This document shows positions 26,765-34,181 of a stretch of 64,000 bases of DNA, in pieces. The translations under genes were made by a program, and so were the position numbers. Source of the stretch: Schlesneria sp. GTDB taxonomy: Bacteria > Planctomycetota > Planctomycetia > Planctomycetales > Planctomycetaceae. The stretch spans positions 31,840 to 95,839 of the forward strand of contig JAQGHU010000048.1 in assembly GCA_028291515.1 (NCBI GenBank), given 5' to 3'. The notes under the pieces are model-generated. The model was not told where the DNA came from. It saw nothing but the letters and a program-made list of their open reading frames with translations, and did no database searches. Positions within the stretch are counted from its first letter, which is position 1. The number at the start of each line of letters is the position of its first letter.

Positions 26765-27247
26765 TTAGCTCGTCAGGCAACTGGCATGTGTCAGTTCTCG
26801 ACAATCGAGCCAGACGTTGCCGCAGTTGAGACATGAATTCACGATGATGAAGTCCGGCCCGTAGCAGGGATGGACATTCATCTCGGTCCGACAGGTCGGG
26901 CAGTTCACGTCTGGTTGCTGTTCGACGGGGACCAGGATCAGGGGCTGTGAGGCGGCTTCGCGGAATTCGGTGCGTCGGTTCCGCACAAACATCGCGAAGA
27001 CTTCATCGTCCAGCAGCACACCTTCACACTCGGCGCAGTGTTCGACTTTCAGACCGTCCATGGCGGCCAGCGTCAAACGACGCCGACAGCAGGGGCAACA
27101 GCCTGAACCAGCTTGATTCAGCGAAATGATCTGATTTGCGGTGACATCGGGGACATCGACAAATCGGTAGGAACGGCAAATATCGCACAGGACAATCGGA
27201 CTAAACCCGTCCCATTCCAGTTCGATTTCGCAGTTATGGCAGTTCAT
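26765..27247 (-). CDS. Zinc-ribbon (TFIIB-type) protein
   Basis: A 160-residue soluble protein with CxxC pairs throughout: CHNC at residues 3-6, CDIC at 21-24, CPCCRRR near 51, HCAECEG near 70, CPTC near 118 and CLNCGNVWLD near 140. The HCAECEGVLLDDE and CLNCGNVWLDCREL segments match the zf-TFIIB ribbon found in small bacterial proteins. It should bind two or three zinc ions; the function is unknown. GGAG lies three bases before the ATG at 27247. It is convergent with the LRR gene. Confidence 0.85.
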   Translation of the reverse strand: MNCHNCEIELEWDGFSPIVLCDICRSYRFVDVPDVTANQIISLNQAGSGCCPCCRRRLTLAAMDGLKVEHCAECEGVLLDDEVFAMFVRNRRTEFREAASQPLILVPVEQQPDVNCPTCRTEMNVHPCYGPDFIIVNSCLNCGNVWLDCRELTHASCLTS

Positions 27248-27352
27248 GAGCTCCGTCCAGGCTGGAAGTAGAATCGGCCTACTTCCAACCTAGCTCAAAA
27301 ACTGACCACTGCGCCAGTCTCGTGGCAAAAAGTGAACGGGATTTGCCATGGA

Positions 27353-28198
27353 CTATTTTGGATCGGGTTCGGGCTTGAGGGTGTTCACATCGATCGGCTC
27401 CACGCCAGTTCCCTGGTAGCCGGGCATTGGCTTGCCTTCGGGGGTCAGCTTGCCGACCGACCACAGCAGACCGTTTGCGACCAGATCCAAGTAGCGGGCA
27501 TCGGCGACAGTCGCGGTGTTGTGACCCAGAGTCGTGCTGAAGACGCGAGCCTTACCGTATTCGTTGGCCCAGGCCACCACCGCGTCGTCGACATTTTTAC
27601 CAGTGTCCTGACGACCGCGAGCCAATGCCTTCGCCGATTCGATCGGCTTGATGTTGTTGTAGAGTTCTTCGTTGACCGTGGTCCAGTTTTCCAGGCCTTT
27701 GGTCACGGCATGATCACGATCCAGGAACGTGACATCGATTGGCTTTTGTGGTCCATGGCCCGAGGATTGAATGCCGACAAACTGGAACCAGTCGTCCTTG
27801 CCAATGCGGTAGCAGTGCATCGCGCAGTGCAGGTTGACCGCGGCCACTCCGCCCTTGTGAGCGTTCAGGATGTTCTCGACGTAGGGCAACTCTTTGACAT
27901 CGGAAGTACATTCGTCGTGAATGACAACGTCGTAGCCTTTGGCCCAGTCGGGGCTTTCGTACATCTTGAAGCGGGCGGCGGTCGTCGTGTCTGCTGTGTG
28001 GACCAGCGTGACTTCCACGTTCGCGCGTTGCTGCAATCCCTTCTTCAGCACTTCCTTCTGCTTCGCGTAGTCGTGACAGCAGCCCCCTGTGACCAGCATC
28101 GCCTTGATCGGTTTCGGCTTTGGCGCATCCTGGGCGTAGCACATCGACGAACACGCGGCCAGCACAGCGGCCAACCAGGATCGACGGCAAACAGTCAT
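27353..28198 (-). CDS. Secreted ThuA-domain protein
   Basis: A 281-residue protein with a signal peptide (MTVCRRSWLAAVLAACSSMCYAQ). The body (KAMLVTGGCCHDYAKQKEVLKKGLQQR, YDVVIHDECTSD, GGVAAVNLHCAMHCYR, PIDVTFLDRDHAVTKGLENW, RVFSTTLGHNTATVADARYLDLVANGLLW) is the class I glutamine-amidotransferase-like ThuA fold, named from trehalose utilisation and abundant in planctomycetes, often in sugar or heme-containing dehydrogenase contexts. The catalytic activity of the family is poorly defined. The frame opens at 28345, but ATG 28198 has AAGGA eight bases upstream and starts the signal peptide. Confidence 0.88.
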   Translation of the reverse strand: MTVCRRSWLAAVLAACSSMCYAQDAPKPKPIKAMLVTGGCCHDYAKQKEVLKKGLQQRANVEVTLVHTADTTTAARFKMYESPDWAKGYDVVIHDECTSDVKELPYVENILNAHKGGVAAVNLHCAMHCYRIGKDDWFQFVGIQSSGHGPQKPIDVTFLDRDHAVTKGLENWTTVNEELYNNIKPIESAKALARGRQDTGKNVDDAVVAWANEYGKARVFSTTLGHNTATVADARYLDLVANGLLWSVGKLTPEGKPMPGYQGTGVEPIDVNTLKPEPDPK

Positions 28199-28369
28199 GG
28201 TGAAATCCTTGAAATGCATGAAGAGACAGTTCAGAAGCGATTCGGATTCTAACGAGACAGACATTCTCTCGAAACTCGACGAGAACCCCGGGTTCGCATG
28301 TTGACCATTTGGAAAGTAATTCCGCATAATGTGTGAGACGTTCATCGATTATTCATGACAGGGCTCACA

Positions 28370-29527
28370 ATGGCGTGTGTGCGGTCGATTATGATGTGTC
28401 TGGTCTGTGGTATCGCGGCGGTGACGCAGGCCCAGCAACACCACCACCATCATCAGAGTGGGTACAACTACGGCACGTCTCAGGGGCAACCGACTTACGG
28501 TTCGTCAAGTGGCGGAGGATGGGCCGGCAACGCCTACCCCAGTTCTCCCATCCTCTCTGGGGGCAGGTCTCCGTATCCGCAAGTTGCGATCAGCGGCTAC
28601 AGAGGTCATCGCCAGCACTATCACGATCGTGGTGTCTATCAAACTCCGGTCTATCAAACTCCGGTTTACCAGACGCCCGTTTACCAGACGCCCGTTTACG
28701 TCAGCACGGGCCCTGCCTATTGGGCTCCGCTGGCCCCGGTAGTCGTTGCTCCCGTGATCTCCGTCATGCCCGTTGTTCAGCCGACATTGCCTGATCCGGC
28801 CGAAGATCCTTCGAAACGCCCTGTGAAGCCCTCAACCCCCGCGGCACGTCTGCGGAGTATGGAACATCAGGCGAACGGTGACGAGCAGCTTCGAAAGCAG
28901 CTTTGGGCGCAAGCTTATATGAGATATCGCAGCGCCATCGAGGCGGCTGGCGATCGGGGAGAGGCGCAGTTTCGACAGGCGTTCACTCATACCGTCATGC
29001 AGCACTACGCCCCGGCGATCCGCGAATTTAAGCGAGGGCTGTACTTGGACCGCGACCTTCCGCTGAACGGAATCCGGCTCGCGATGCTGTTTGGCCCGGG
29101 CAGTGAAGCCCTGCGCACGTCTGTTTTGCACAAGGTCGCCGATTGGGTGAAAGAGGATCCCAAAGATGCCGATCGACTCTTCCTGCTGGGACTGTTGCTG
29201 CACTATGAAGATGACCCACGATCGCGTGACGTCCTGAAGGCGGCGCAGCGCGTTTCGACGGATTCCACCGATCACATCGTGGCATTGCTGGCGGCTCAAG
29301 ATCAGCAACCGCCCCCCGCAGGAAAGCCGGGGTTGCTGTTGGAATTGCCTCCTTTGCCAGATGCCGGGCTCCAGCAGGCCCTTGCTCCGCAACCGCAACC
29401 ACAGGATCCTCCGCTCCCTCCGCTCAACCCCGTTGCGGAGCCCGTCCCCGGGGGACTGCCAGTGCTGTCGAATCGGCCGACGCCCCCGTTTATTGTCGTC
29501 GCCAGTGACAAACGCGCCAGACCTTAA
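28370..29527 (+). CDS. Exported His-rich protein with VYQTP repeats and TPR-like region
   Basis: A 385-residue protein: signal peptide (residues 1-21, CLVCGIAAVTQAQ), a His tract QQHHHHHQ at about 22-29, a Gly/Tyr/Ser-rich stretch, four tandem VYQTP units (about 89-108), a hydrophobic Pro/Val linker (WAPLAPVVVAPVISVMPVV), then a helical part with TPR-like units (about 160-320), and a Pro/Gln-rich tail. ATG 28370 has AGGG six bases upstream. The His tract and YQTP units suggest a cell-surface or metal-binding N-terminal region joined to a protein-binding domain. It is not a recognised enzyme. Confidence 0.8.
   Translation: MACVRSIMMCLVCGIAAVTQAQQHHHHHQSGYNYGTSQGQPTYGSSSGGGWAGNAYPSSPILSGGRSPYPQVAISGYRGHRQHYHDRGVYQTPVYQTPVYQTPVYQTPVYVSTGPAYWAPLAPVVVAPVISVMPVVQPTLPDPAEDPSKRPVKPSTPAARLRSMEHQANGDEQLRKQLWAQAYMRYRSAIEAAGDRGEAQFRQAFTHTVMQHYAPAIREFKRGLYLDRDLPLNGIRLAMLFGPGSEALRTSVLHKVADWVKEDPKDADRLFLLGLLLHYEDDPRSRDVLKAAQRVSTDSTDHIVALLAAQDQQPPPAGKPGLLLELPPLPDAGLQQALAPQPQPQDPPLPPLNPVAEPVPGGLPVLSNRPTPPFIVVASDKRARP
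28634..28693 (+). repeat. Four tandem 15-bp units encoding VYQTP
   Basis: Two identical units GTCTATCAAACTCCG (28634-28663) are followed by two identical units GTTTACCAGACGCCC (28664-28693). The codons differ between the pairs but the peptide does not, so the array arose by two separate duplications. A fifth partial copy GTTTAC follows. Confidence 0.9.
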
Positions 29528-29654
29528 GCCTCTTTCTTCCCTCCGACAGAGGTTGGCTGTTATCCTGCCGCTCGCCAATTCGGCAACAACCGACTTACCT
29601 TGCGATCTCTGCCTGTGCTAAAGGTGGAACGACTCGCGACTTGCGGAATCTCGA

Positions 29655-30443
29655 ATGTCCTCAGCACTGAAGCCCAACCCGAATTCCGGGCGGACCCTCG
29701 TCACGATCTGCACCTACAACGAGCGTGAAAACATTGCCAACCTGATTCCGCAGGTATTGGCTGCGTTGCCCGACGCGGACGTGCTGGTCGTCGACGACAA
29801 TTCACCTGACGGCACGGCGCAGGTGGTCCGTGACTTTGCGCAGCACGATCCGCGAGTCCTGCTGCTGCTGAGAATGAAAAAGGAAGGGCTGGGGGCGGCA
29901 ACCTTGGCGGGTCTACGCTGGGCCGTCGATCACGGTTATGACTTTGCACTGAATATGGACGCCGATTTCAGCCACCATCCCCGTCACCTTGCCGCGGTTC
30001 GGGCGTGCATGGCTGTCGCCGATGTCGGAGTGGGATCTCGCTATGTTCCGGGCGGGGCCATTGTCGGCTGGAGTCCGAAACGTCACTTCATGAGCCAGGG
30101 AATCAACATCTATTCCCAAGTGCTCTTGGCCCTGCGGACACAGGACTGCAGCGGGGCGTTTCGTTGCTATCGAACTTCGACATTGAAACAGATCGCTTTC
30201 GATCGCTTTCGATCGCGCGGCTATGCCTTTCAGGAAGAAATGCTCTACCGCTGCGTTCGCGTGGGTGGCCGGATTGCGGAAACGCCGATCGTCTTCGAAG
30301 ACCGAATCGTCGGACAGTCCAAGATCAACGTCAAAGAAATGGTGCGGGCATTACGCGACCTGTTTCTATTGGGACTCGATCGCATTCGCGATGCGCCAGT
30401 CCGAGTCGCCAGCAATCGACGATCGCTTGGATCACTCGTGTGA
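29655..30443 (+). CDS. Polyprenol-phosphate mannosyltransferase (DPM-type GT2)
   Basis: A 262-residue family-2 glycosyltransferase that would transfer a sugar (mannose in characterised members) from GDP-sugar to polyprenyl phosphate at the cytoplasmic membrane face. Landmarks are LVTICTYNERENIANLIPQVL (residues 15-35), VLVVDDNSPDGTAQVV (43-58), ALNMDADFSHHPRHL (97-111, the DxD-like metal site), GVGSRYVPGGAIVGWSPKRHFMSQGIN (127-153), CSGAFRCYR (164-172) and the closing PIVFEDRIVGQSKI (215-228). There is no C-terminal membrane domain, as in soluble DPM1-type enzymes. Its 3' end overlaps the 3' end of the convergent panB gene by 12 bp. Confidence 0.9.
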   Translation: MSSALKPNPNSGRTLVTICTYNERENIANLIPQVLAALPDADVLVVDDNSPDGTAQVVRDFAQHDPRVLLLLRMKKEGLGAATLAGLRWAVDHGYDFALNMDADFSHHPRHLAAVRACMAVADVGVGSRYVPGGAIVGWSPKRHFMSQGINIYSQVLLALRTQDCSGAFRCYRTSTLKQIAFDRFRSRGYAFQEEMLYRCVRVGGRIAETPIVFEDRIVGQSKINVKEMVRALRDLFLLGLDRIRDAPVRVASNRRSLGSLV

Positions 30444-31244
30444 ATGAGATTGATCTGGAAACGTCTGGTTGCCCACTTCCTGAATGTACTGCTTGGTCGC
30501 TTCGATGACCGTGGAGCGAAGGTCCGCGTACTTTTTCAGAAACCGTGGTTGAAAGCCCGACAGGCCGAGCATGTCGCAACTGACCAGAACCTGACCGTCA
30601 CAGTCGGGGCCGGCACCGATACCGATCGTTGGAATCGACAGGGCCGCGGTAATTTTGCCGGCGAGTCCGCGCGGGATAAGTTCCAGAACGATGCCAAACG
30701 CCCCCGCCTCTTCGGCCGCCTTCGAGTCCGCCATCAAGCCCGCTTCATCGCGTTGGACTCGGGACATCCCGCCCAGCATTCGCACGGATTGCGGCCGCAT
30801 GCCGACATGCGCCATGACGGGGATATCGGCCTCAGCTAATGCCCGAATTGTGGCCGCTTGGTGGACGCCACCTTCCAGTTTCACCGCCGCTGCCCCTGTT
30901 TCCTTAAGGACTCGACCGGCATTTTCGACGGCTTGGGCCGGACTGACCTGATAGGTCATAAACGGAAGATCAACGATGACCAGTGCGTTTTTGACGGCTC
31001 GCGCCACCATCTCGCCGTGATAAATCATCTGCTCCAAAGTGACGGGCAGCGTTGTCGAGCGACCCTGCACTACCATTCCCAGTGAATCGCCAACGAGGAT
31101 CGCATCGATCCCGGCCTCGTCGTAAAGTCCAGCCCATAAATAGTCATAAGCGGTGATGACAGAAAGCTTTCGCTGTTGGCCCTTCGCTGCGGTGAAGCGA
31201 GGGACAGTCATGAAATCTCGTTTGGGGGGCGTGGCTGCACTCAT
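30432..31244 (-). CDS. panB: 3-methyl-2-oxobutanoate hydroxymethyltransferase
   Basis: The 270-residue enzyme forms ketopantoate from 2-oxoisovalerate and methylene-tetrahydrofolate in pantothenate (coenzyme A) synthesis. Landmarks are ITAYDYLWAGLYDEAGIDAILVGDSLGMVVQG (residues 30-61), a Mg-binding DLPFMTYQ (98-105), AAVKLEGG (123-130) and IPVMAHVGMRPQSV (146-159), and the GAGPDCDGQVLV segment near 215. ATG 31244 gives the full N-terminus; ATG 31211 (MTVPRFTAAKGQQRK) is also possible and neither has a good ribosome site. Other pan genes are not adjacent. Confidence 0.95.
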   Translation of the reverse strand: MSAATPPKRDFMTVPRFTAAKGQQRKLSVITAYDYLWAGLYDEAGIDAILVGDSLGMVVQGRSTTLPVTLEQMIYHGEMVARAVKNALVIVDLPFMTYQVSPAQAVENAGRVLKETGAAAVKLEGGVHQAATIRALAEADIPVMAHVGMRPQSVRMLGGMSRVQRDEAGLMADSKAAEEAGAFGIVLELIPRGLAGKITAALSIPTIGIGAGPDCDGQVLVSCDMLGLSGFQPRFLKKYADLRSTVIEATKQYIQEVGNQTFPDQSHSHE

Positions 31245-31743
31245 GGTGGGTCGCGGGCTAGTCGTTTGAGAATCAAAGATATTGCTGCTCTCGGAATCGA
31301 CTCAGTTTAGTCATTTGTCCACACAGAATGGAGTGACCAATATCCCGCCGGAGCTGGCCTCGCTTTTGCATTTATTGGCCACTTCAAGGTGGCAACACAT
31401 TTGCTGCTCTTTTATTGATCATCAAATAAATACATTTGATTCGTTATTGATCAAATGGAAGCGGCCGATATCATGGAGTTTAGGCTGAATCCGTGAACTT
31501 ACACGGCTAAATCAAAATGCATTCTGCTCCCGAATACATTTTTTTGAATGGGCACGCAAGATGCCATAGTGTGAAATGCTGACTGCACGCGTTGGCCCGC
31601 ACTTGCAGATCAGTATCCAGGGGCGCTTCAGGCTTTGCTTGAAGCGCCTCTGGAAATTCTTTGAGGTCGCGAAATTGCCTGGCGTGTTGCCGTGAAAGCG
31701 ACCGCGAATTCTTCGCGATCCGTACCCTGCCCCGAAGCTGTGA
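31245..31743. other. AT-richer intergenic region upstream of panB
   Basis: No gene is seen in these 499 bp. Between 31411 and 31456 the sequence is AT-rich, with a direct repeat TTATTGATCA at 31412-31421 and 31444-31453 (32 bp apart) and an inverted repeat ATCAAAT / ATTTGAT at 31421-31427 and 31434-31440, which could be a regulator site for panB. A 13-bp stem (one G-T pair) at 31618-31652, with a 9-base loop, lies just past the end of the GH57 gene and may act as its terminator. Confidence 0.5.
31618..31652 (-). terminator. Stem-loop downstream of the GH57 gene
   Basis: CAGGGGCGCTTCA at 31618-31630 pairs with TGAAGCGCCTCTG at 31640-31652, with one wobble. It lies 92 bp past the stop of the minus-strand GH57 gene. 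No clear T-run follows on that strand, so termination is a guess. Confidence 0.35.
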
Positions 31744-33948
31744 TCAGCGAGTGGCGCCAGTCAATTCTCGGGTACTAGGACGCAGTGCTGCCAAGGCTCT
31801 GGCCTGCGAGACAGTGGTATCAATCGAGAGACACAGTCGAACCGTCCAACGGCCATCCGCCGGAGCCACAAACTGCCAGTGCGGGACCACCGCGCAGCTT
31901 TGATGGACCAGCTCAAATCCACTTTCGGACTGACTGACTGTTTGAATGGGCAGCGTCCAGAATGAGGCCGACTGTGACGATTCCAGCGCGACATCGATCC
32001 CCAGCCACTCATCGACCAGTCCGAAGCGACTGATGTTTGAAGTGCTCAGTCGCGAATCGAGCGTCCCCAGCGATTGGCCGCTTTCGCCATAGTAATAGCG
32101 GTCCGATGCACCAGCCGGCATGGCGGCGAAGTTGAATTCCACGCCGAAATGGATCGGCACGTTGGCCGGCAGGTTTTCCAGCGTGTAGATGACATCCAGC
32201 GTCCCCGAATCCGCCAGGTCGAGAGCCACCGTTTTGGTCAGCTTGCAACCGAATGGACCTAATTTTCCTTCGCGCCACAAGCACGCCTCCACTCGATCGG
32301 CACTGCGCCGCAATTTCGACTGATAGACCCCTTCGCAGAAGTCCCCCAGTTCGCCGTGCCCCTGAGCGAATGCGTCGTACAGCAGCCCTGGCTGGAAGAA
32401 GTGATCGACAAGGCTCTTGCGAGGCCAATTGTCGTACTGCAACTTCTGATCAAGGTCTGGCTGCTTGAAGCAGATGCCGCCGTTGGGATCGACGCCGCCG
32501 CCTGTGGAACTGGCTTGGCCAGCGTGCTGACGGATCTTGTCGTGATACGGTTCAGGACGACGATTGAGCGTCGCCAGCAAGTTGACCTGGATCGTGCGGA
32601 TGTCCAATTCGTAGAGGTGACCGCCGCGACCTGGAGCCAGATAACCGATCATCCGATCTCCCGCCAAACGCAATTCCTTGCGGGCGTCCAGATTGAAGTC
32701 ATCCGCCTGGATATCGACCCATTGGCCACGTCGACCGGCCGCTTGCTCCAGCAAAGTGTCGGCAGTGATCAGCTTGGCATAGATCGCATTTCGCAGATGC
32801 GGCAGGTAGAGGCCCCCGAAGGCTCCGTGCCAGTACGGGCAGTTGCACTGAGCCTGATACAGTTCGACACGAGCAGCCTCGATCAGTCGCATGGATTCCG
32901 GATCGTCGGCGGAAGTTGCGGCCTCGTCGACTCGTCGGCTGACCTGCAGCATGCGCGAGTACATCTCGTTTGCTTCCGGGTATTTCACCAGGAAGTTTCT
33001 CCAGAAGCCGGCGCGGACGAACTGCTTGAAGCGATGCCAGTCGTGGCGTTGCTCTTGCTCACGAATCAGGTGACGGAAATGGCCCTGCTTGTCGGTCGGC
33101 AAAGCCCATTCGGTCATTTCGCGATAGCTGGCATCCGGCAGGTAGACGCGACCACCAGGCGAGACATGATCGACGGTCTCGGCCATCGTCGTCACCTGCA
33201 ACCAATCGCGATTGTCTCGCAGCGCCGTGAAGAACCGACGCAACCATTGGTCGCGGAAGACGAGATCTTTCGATCCCGGCCAAACGCCGAATTTCTCGCC
33301 GTCATCGCCAAAGACCAGCACCGCGTTGGAGAATCGTTCCGCTATTTCACGACAGTAGTTGATCGTTTCCTGTGGATCACGATATGGGATCAGGTACCGC
33401 AGCCGTTCTCCGCCCGCAAAGACCTTGAGCAGGCGACCGTCTTCTTCCGTGAGCTGATAGTTATAGAGTTCGTCATCGTTCAGGCCCGCATTCCGGAAGT
33501 GCGAATCGTCGAGCAGCGTGTATTCCATCCCCGCTTCGGCGATATCACCGGCAAACGCCTGTTCCCAGACGCGTTCCGGAACCCACATTCCTCGAACCTG
33601 GGTCTCAAAGAGTTGTTCCAGGTGCTGCTTGTAGGCCCGAATCTGGCCCAGGCGATCGCGACGCGGAATACAGGCCAGGATCGACTCGTAGTACGGTCCG
33701 CCCAATAACTCGACTTGTCCCCGTTGGACAAGCTGTTTCACGCGGGCGACGTATTCCGGATGATTTTCGGTCAGCCAATCGAGCAGGCTGCCGGAGATAT
33801 GCAGCACCACTGGCAACTCGGGAAATTCTTCCAGCACATCCAAGAATGGCGAGTAGCTGTCGCGGTACGCATTCTCGAAGACCCCATCAAAATTGCCGAT
33901 GGGTTGATGATTGTGGAGTGTCAGGATCAGTCGGACTCGGGCAGCCAT
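31744..33948 (-). CDS. Glycoside hydrolase family 57 protein (alpha-amylase / 4-alpha-glucanotransferase type)
   Basis: A 734-residue enzyme acting on alpha-glucans. RLILTLHNHQPIGNFDGVFENAY opens the GH57 catalytic domain; VLHISGSLLDWL, LLGGPYYESILACIPRRDRLGQI and GMWVPERVWEQ (the Glu in PERVWE is the nucleophile position of the family) follow, and VFGDDGEKFGVWPGS carries the acid/base Asp. The region beyond about residue 350 fits the DUF1925/DUF1926 domains that accompany the amylase/glucanotransferase subgroup. The frame opens at 34071, but ATG 33948 has GGAAAGGATG upstream. No signal peptide is present, so it is cytoplasmic and likely works on stored glucan. It stands alone. Confidence 0.9.
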   Translation of the reverse strand: MAARVRLILTLHNHQPIGNFDGVFENAYRDSYSPFLDVLEEFPELPVVLHISGSLLDWLTENHPEYVARVKQLVQRGQVELLGGPYYESILACIPRRDRLGQIRAYKQHLEQLFETQVRGMWVPERVWEQAFAGDIAEAGMEYTLLDDSHFRNAGLNDDELYNYQLTEEDGRLLKVFAGGERLRYLIPYRDPQETINYCREIAERFSNAVLVFGDDGEKFGVWPGSKDLVFRDQWLRRFFTALRDNRDWLQVTTMAETVDHVSPGGRVYLPDASYREMTEWALPTDKQGHFRHLIREQEQRHDWHRFKQFVRAGFWRNFLVKYPEANEMYSRMLQVSRRVDEAATSADDPESMRLIEAARVELYQAQCNCPYWHGAFGGLYLPHLRNAIYAKLITADTLLEQAAGRRGQWVDIQADDFNLDARKELRLAGDRMIGYLAPGRGGHLYELDIRTIQVNLLATLNRRPEPYHDKIRQHAGQASSTGGGVDPNGGICFKQPDLDQKLQYDNWPRKSLVDHFFQPGLLYDAFAQGHGELGDFCEGVYQSKLRRSADRVEACLWREGKLGPFGCKLTKTVALDLADSGTLDVIYTLENLPANVPIHFGVEFNFAAMPAGASDRYYYGESGQSLGTLDSRLSTSNISRFGLVDEWLGIDVALESSQSASFWTLPIQTVSQSESGFELVHQSCAVVPHWQFVAPADGRWTVRLCLSIDTTVSQARALAALRPSTRELTGATR

Positions 33949-34181
33949 GCCAGGACATCCTTTCCCGAATGGCGGAGCGTCGCGCAATCTGGAGGTAACC
34001 GTGGACTCGCGGAGACAGCCGACATGACCGCTCCAGTCCGCAAAATCGTCATTTTGAGCAGCCGCCTGCACCGAATCTGGGCGGCGCGGATCAGCCGGTA
34101 TCGGTCAGGAAGACTGGGCAACCTGTAACGAGCAACTGCCGTTTCTGCGGCGTCGGCGTGCTTCGGGTATCCGTTTCTCGA

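Noticed and set aside
32356..33708. 450-residue open frame antisense to the GH57 gene
   Set aside because: Shadow frame; the minus strand encodes an intact GH57 catalytic domain.
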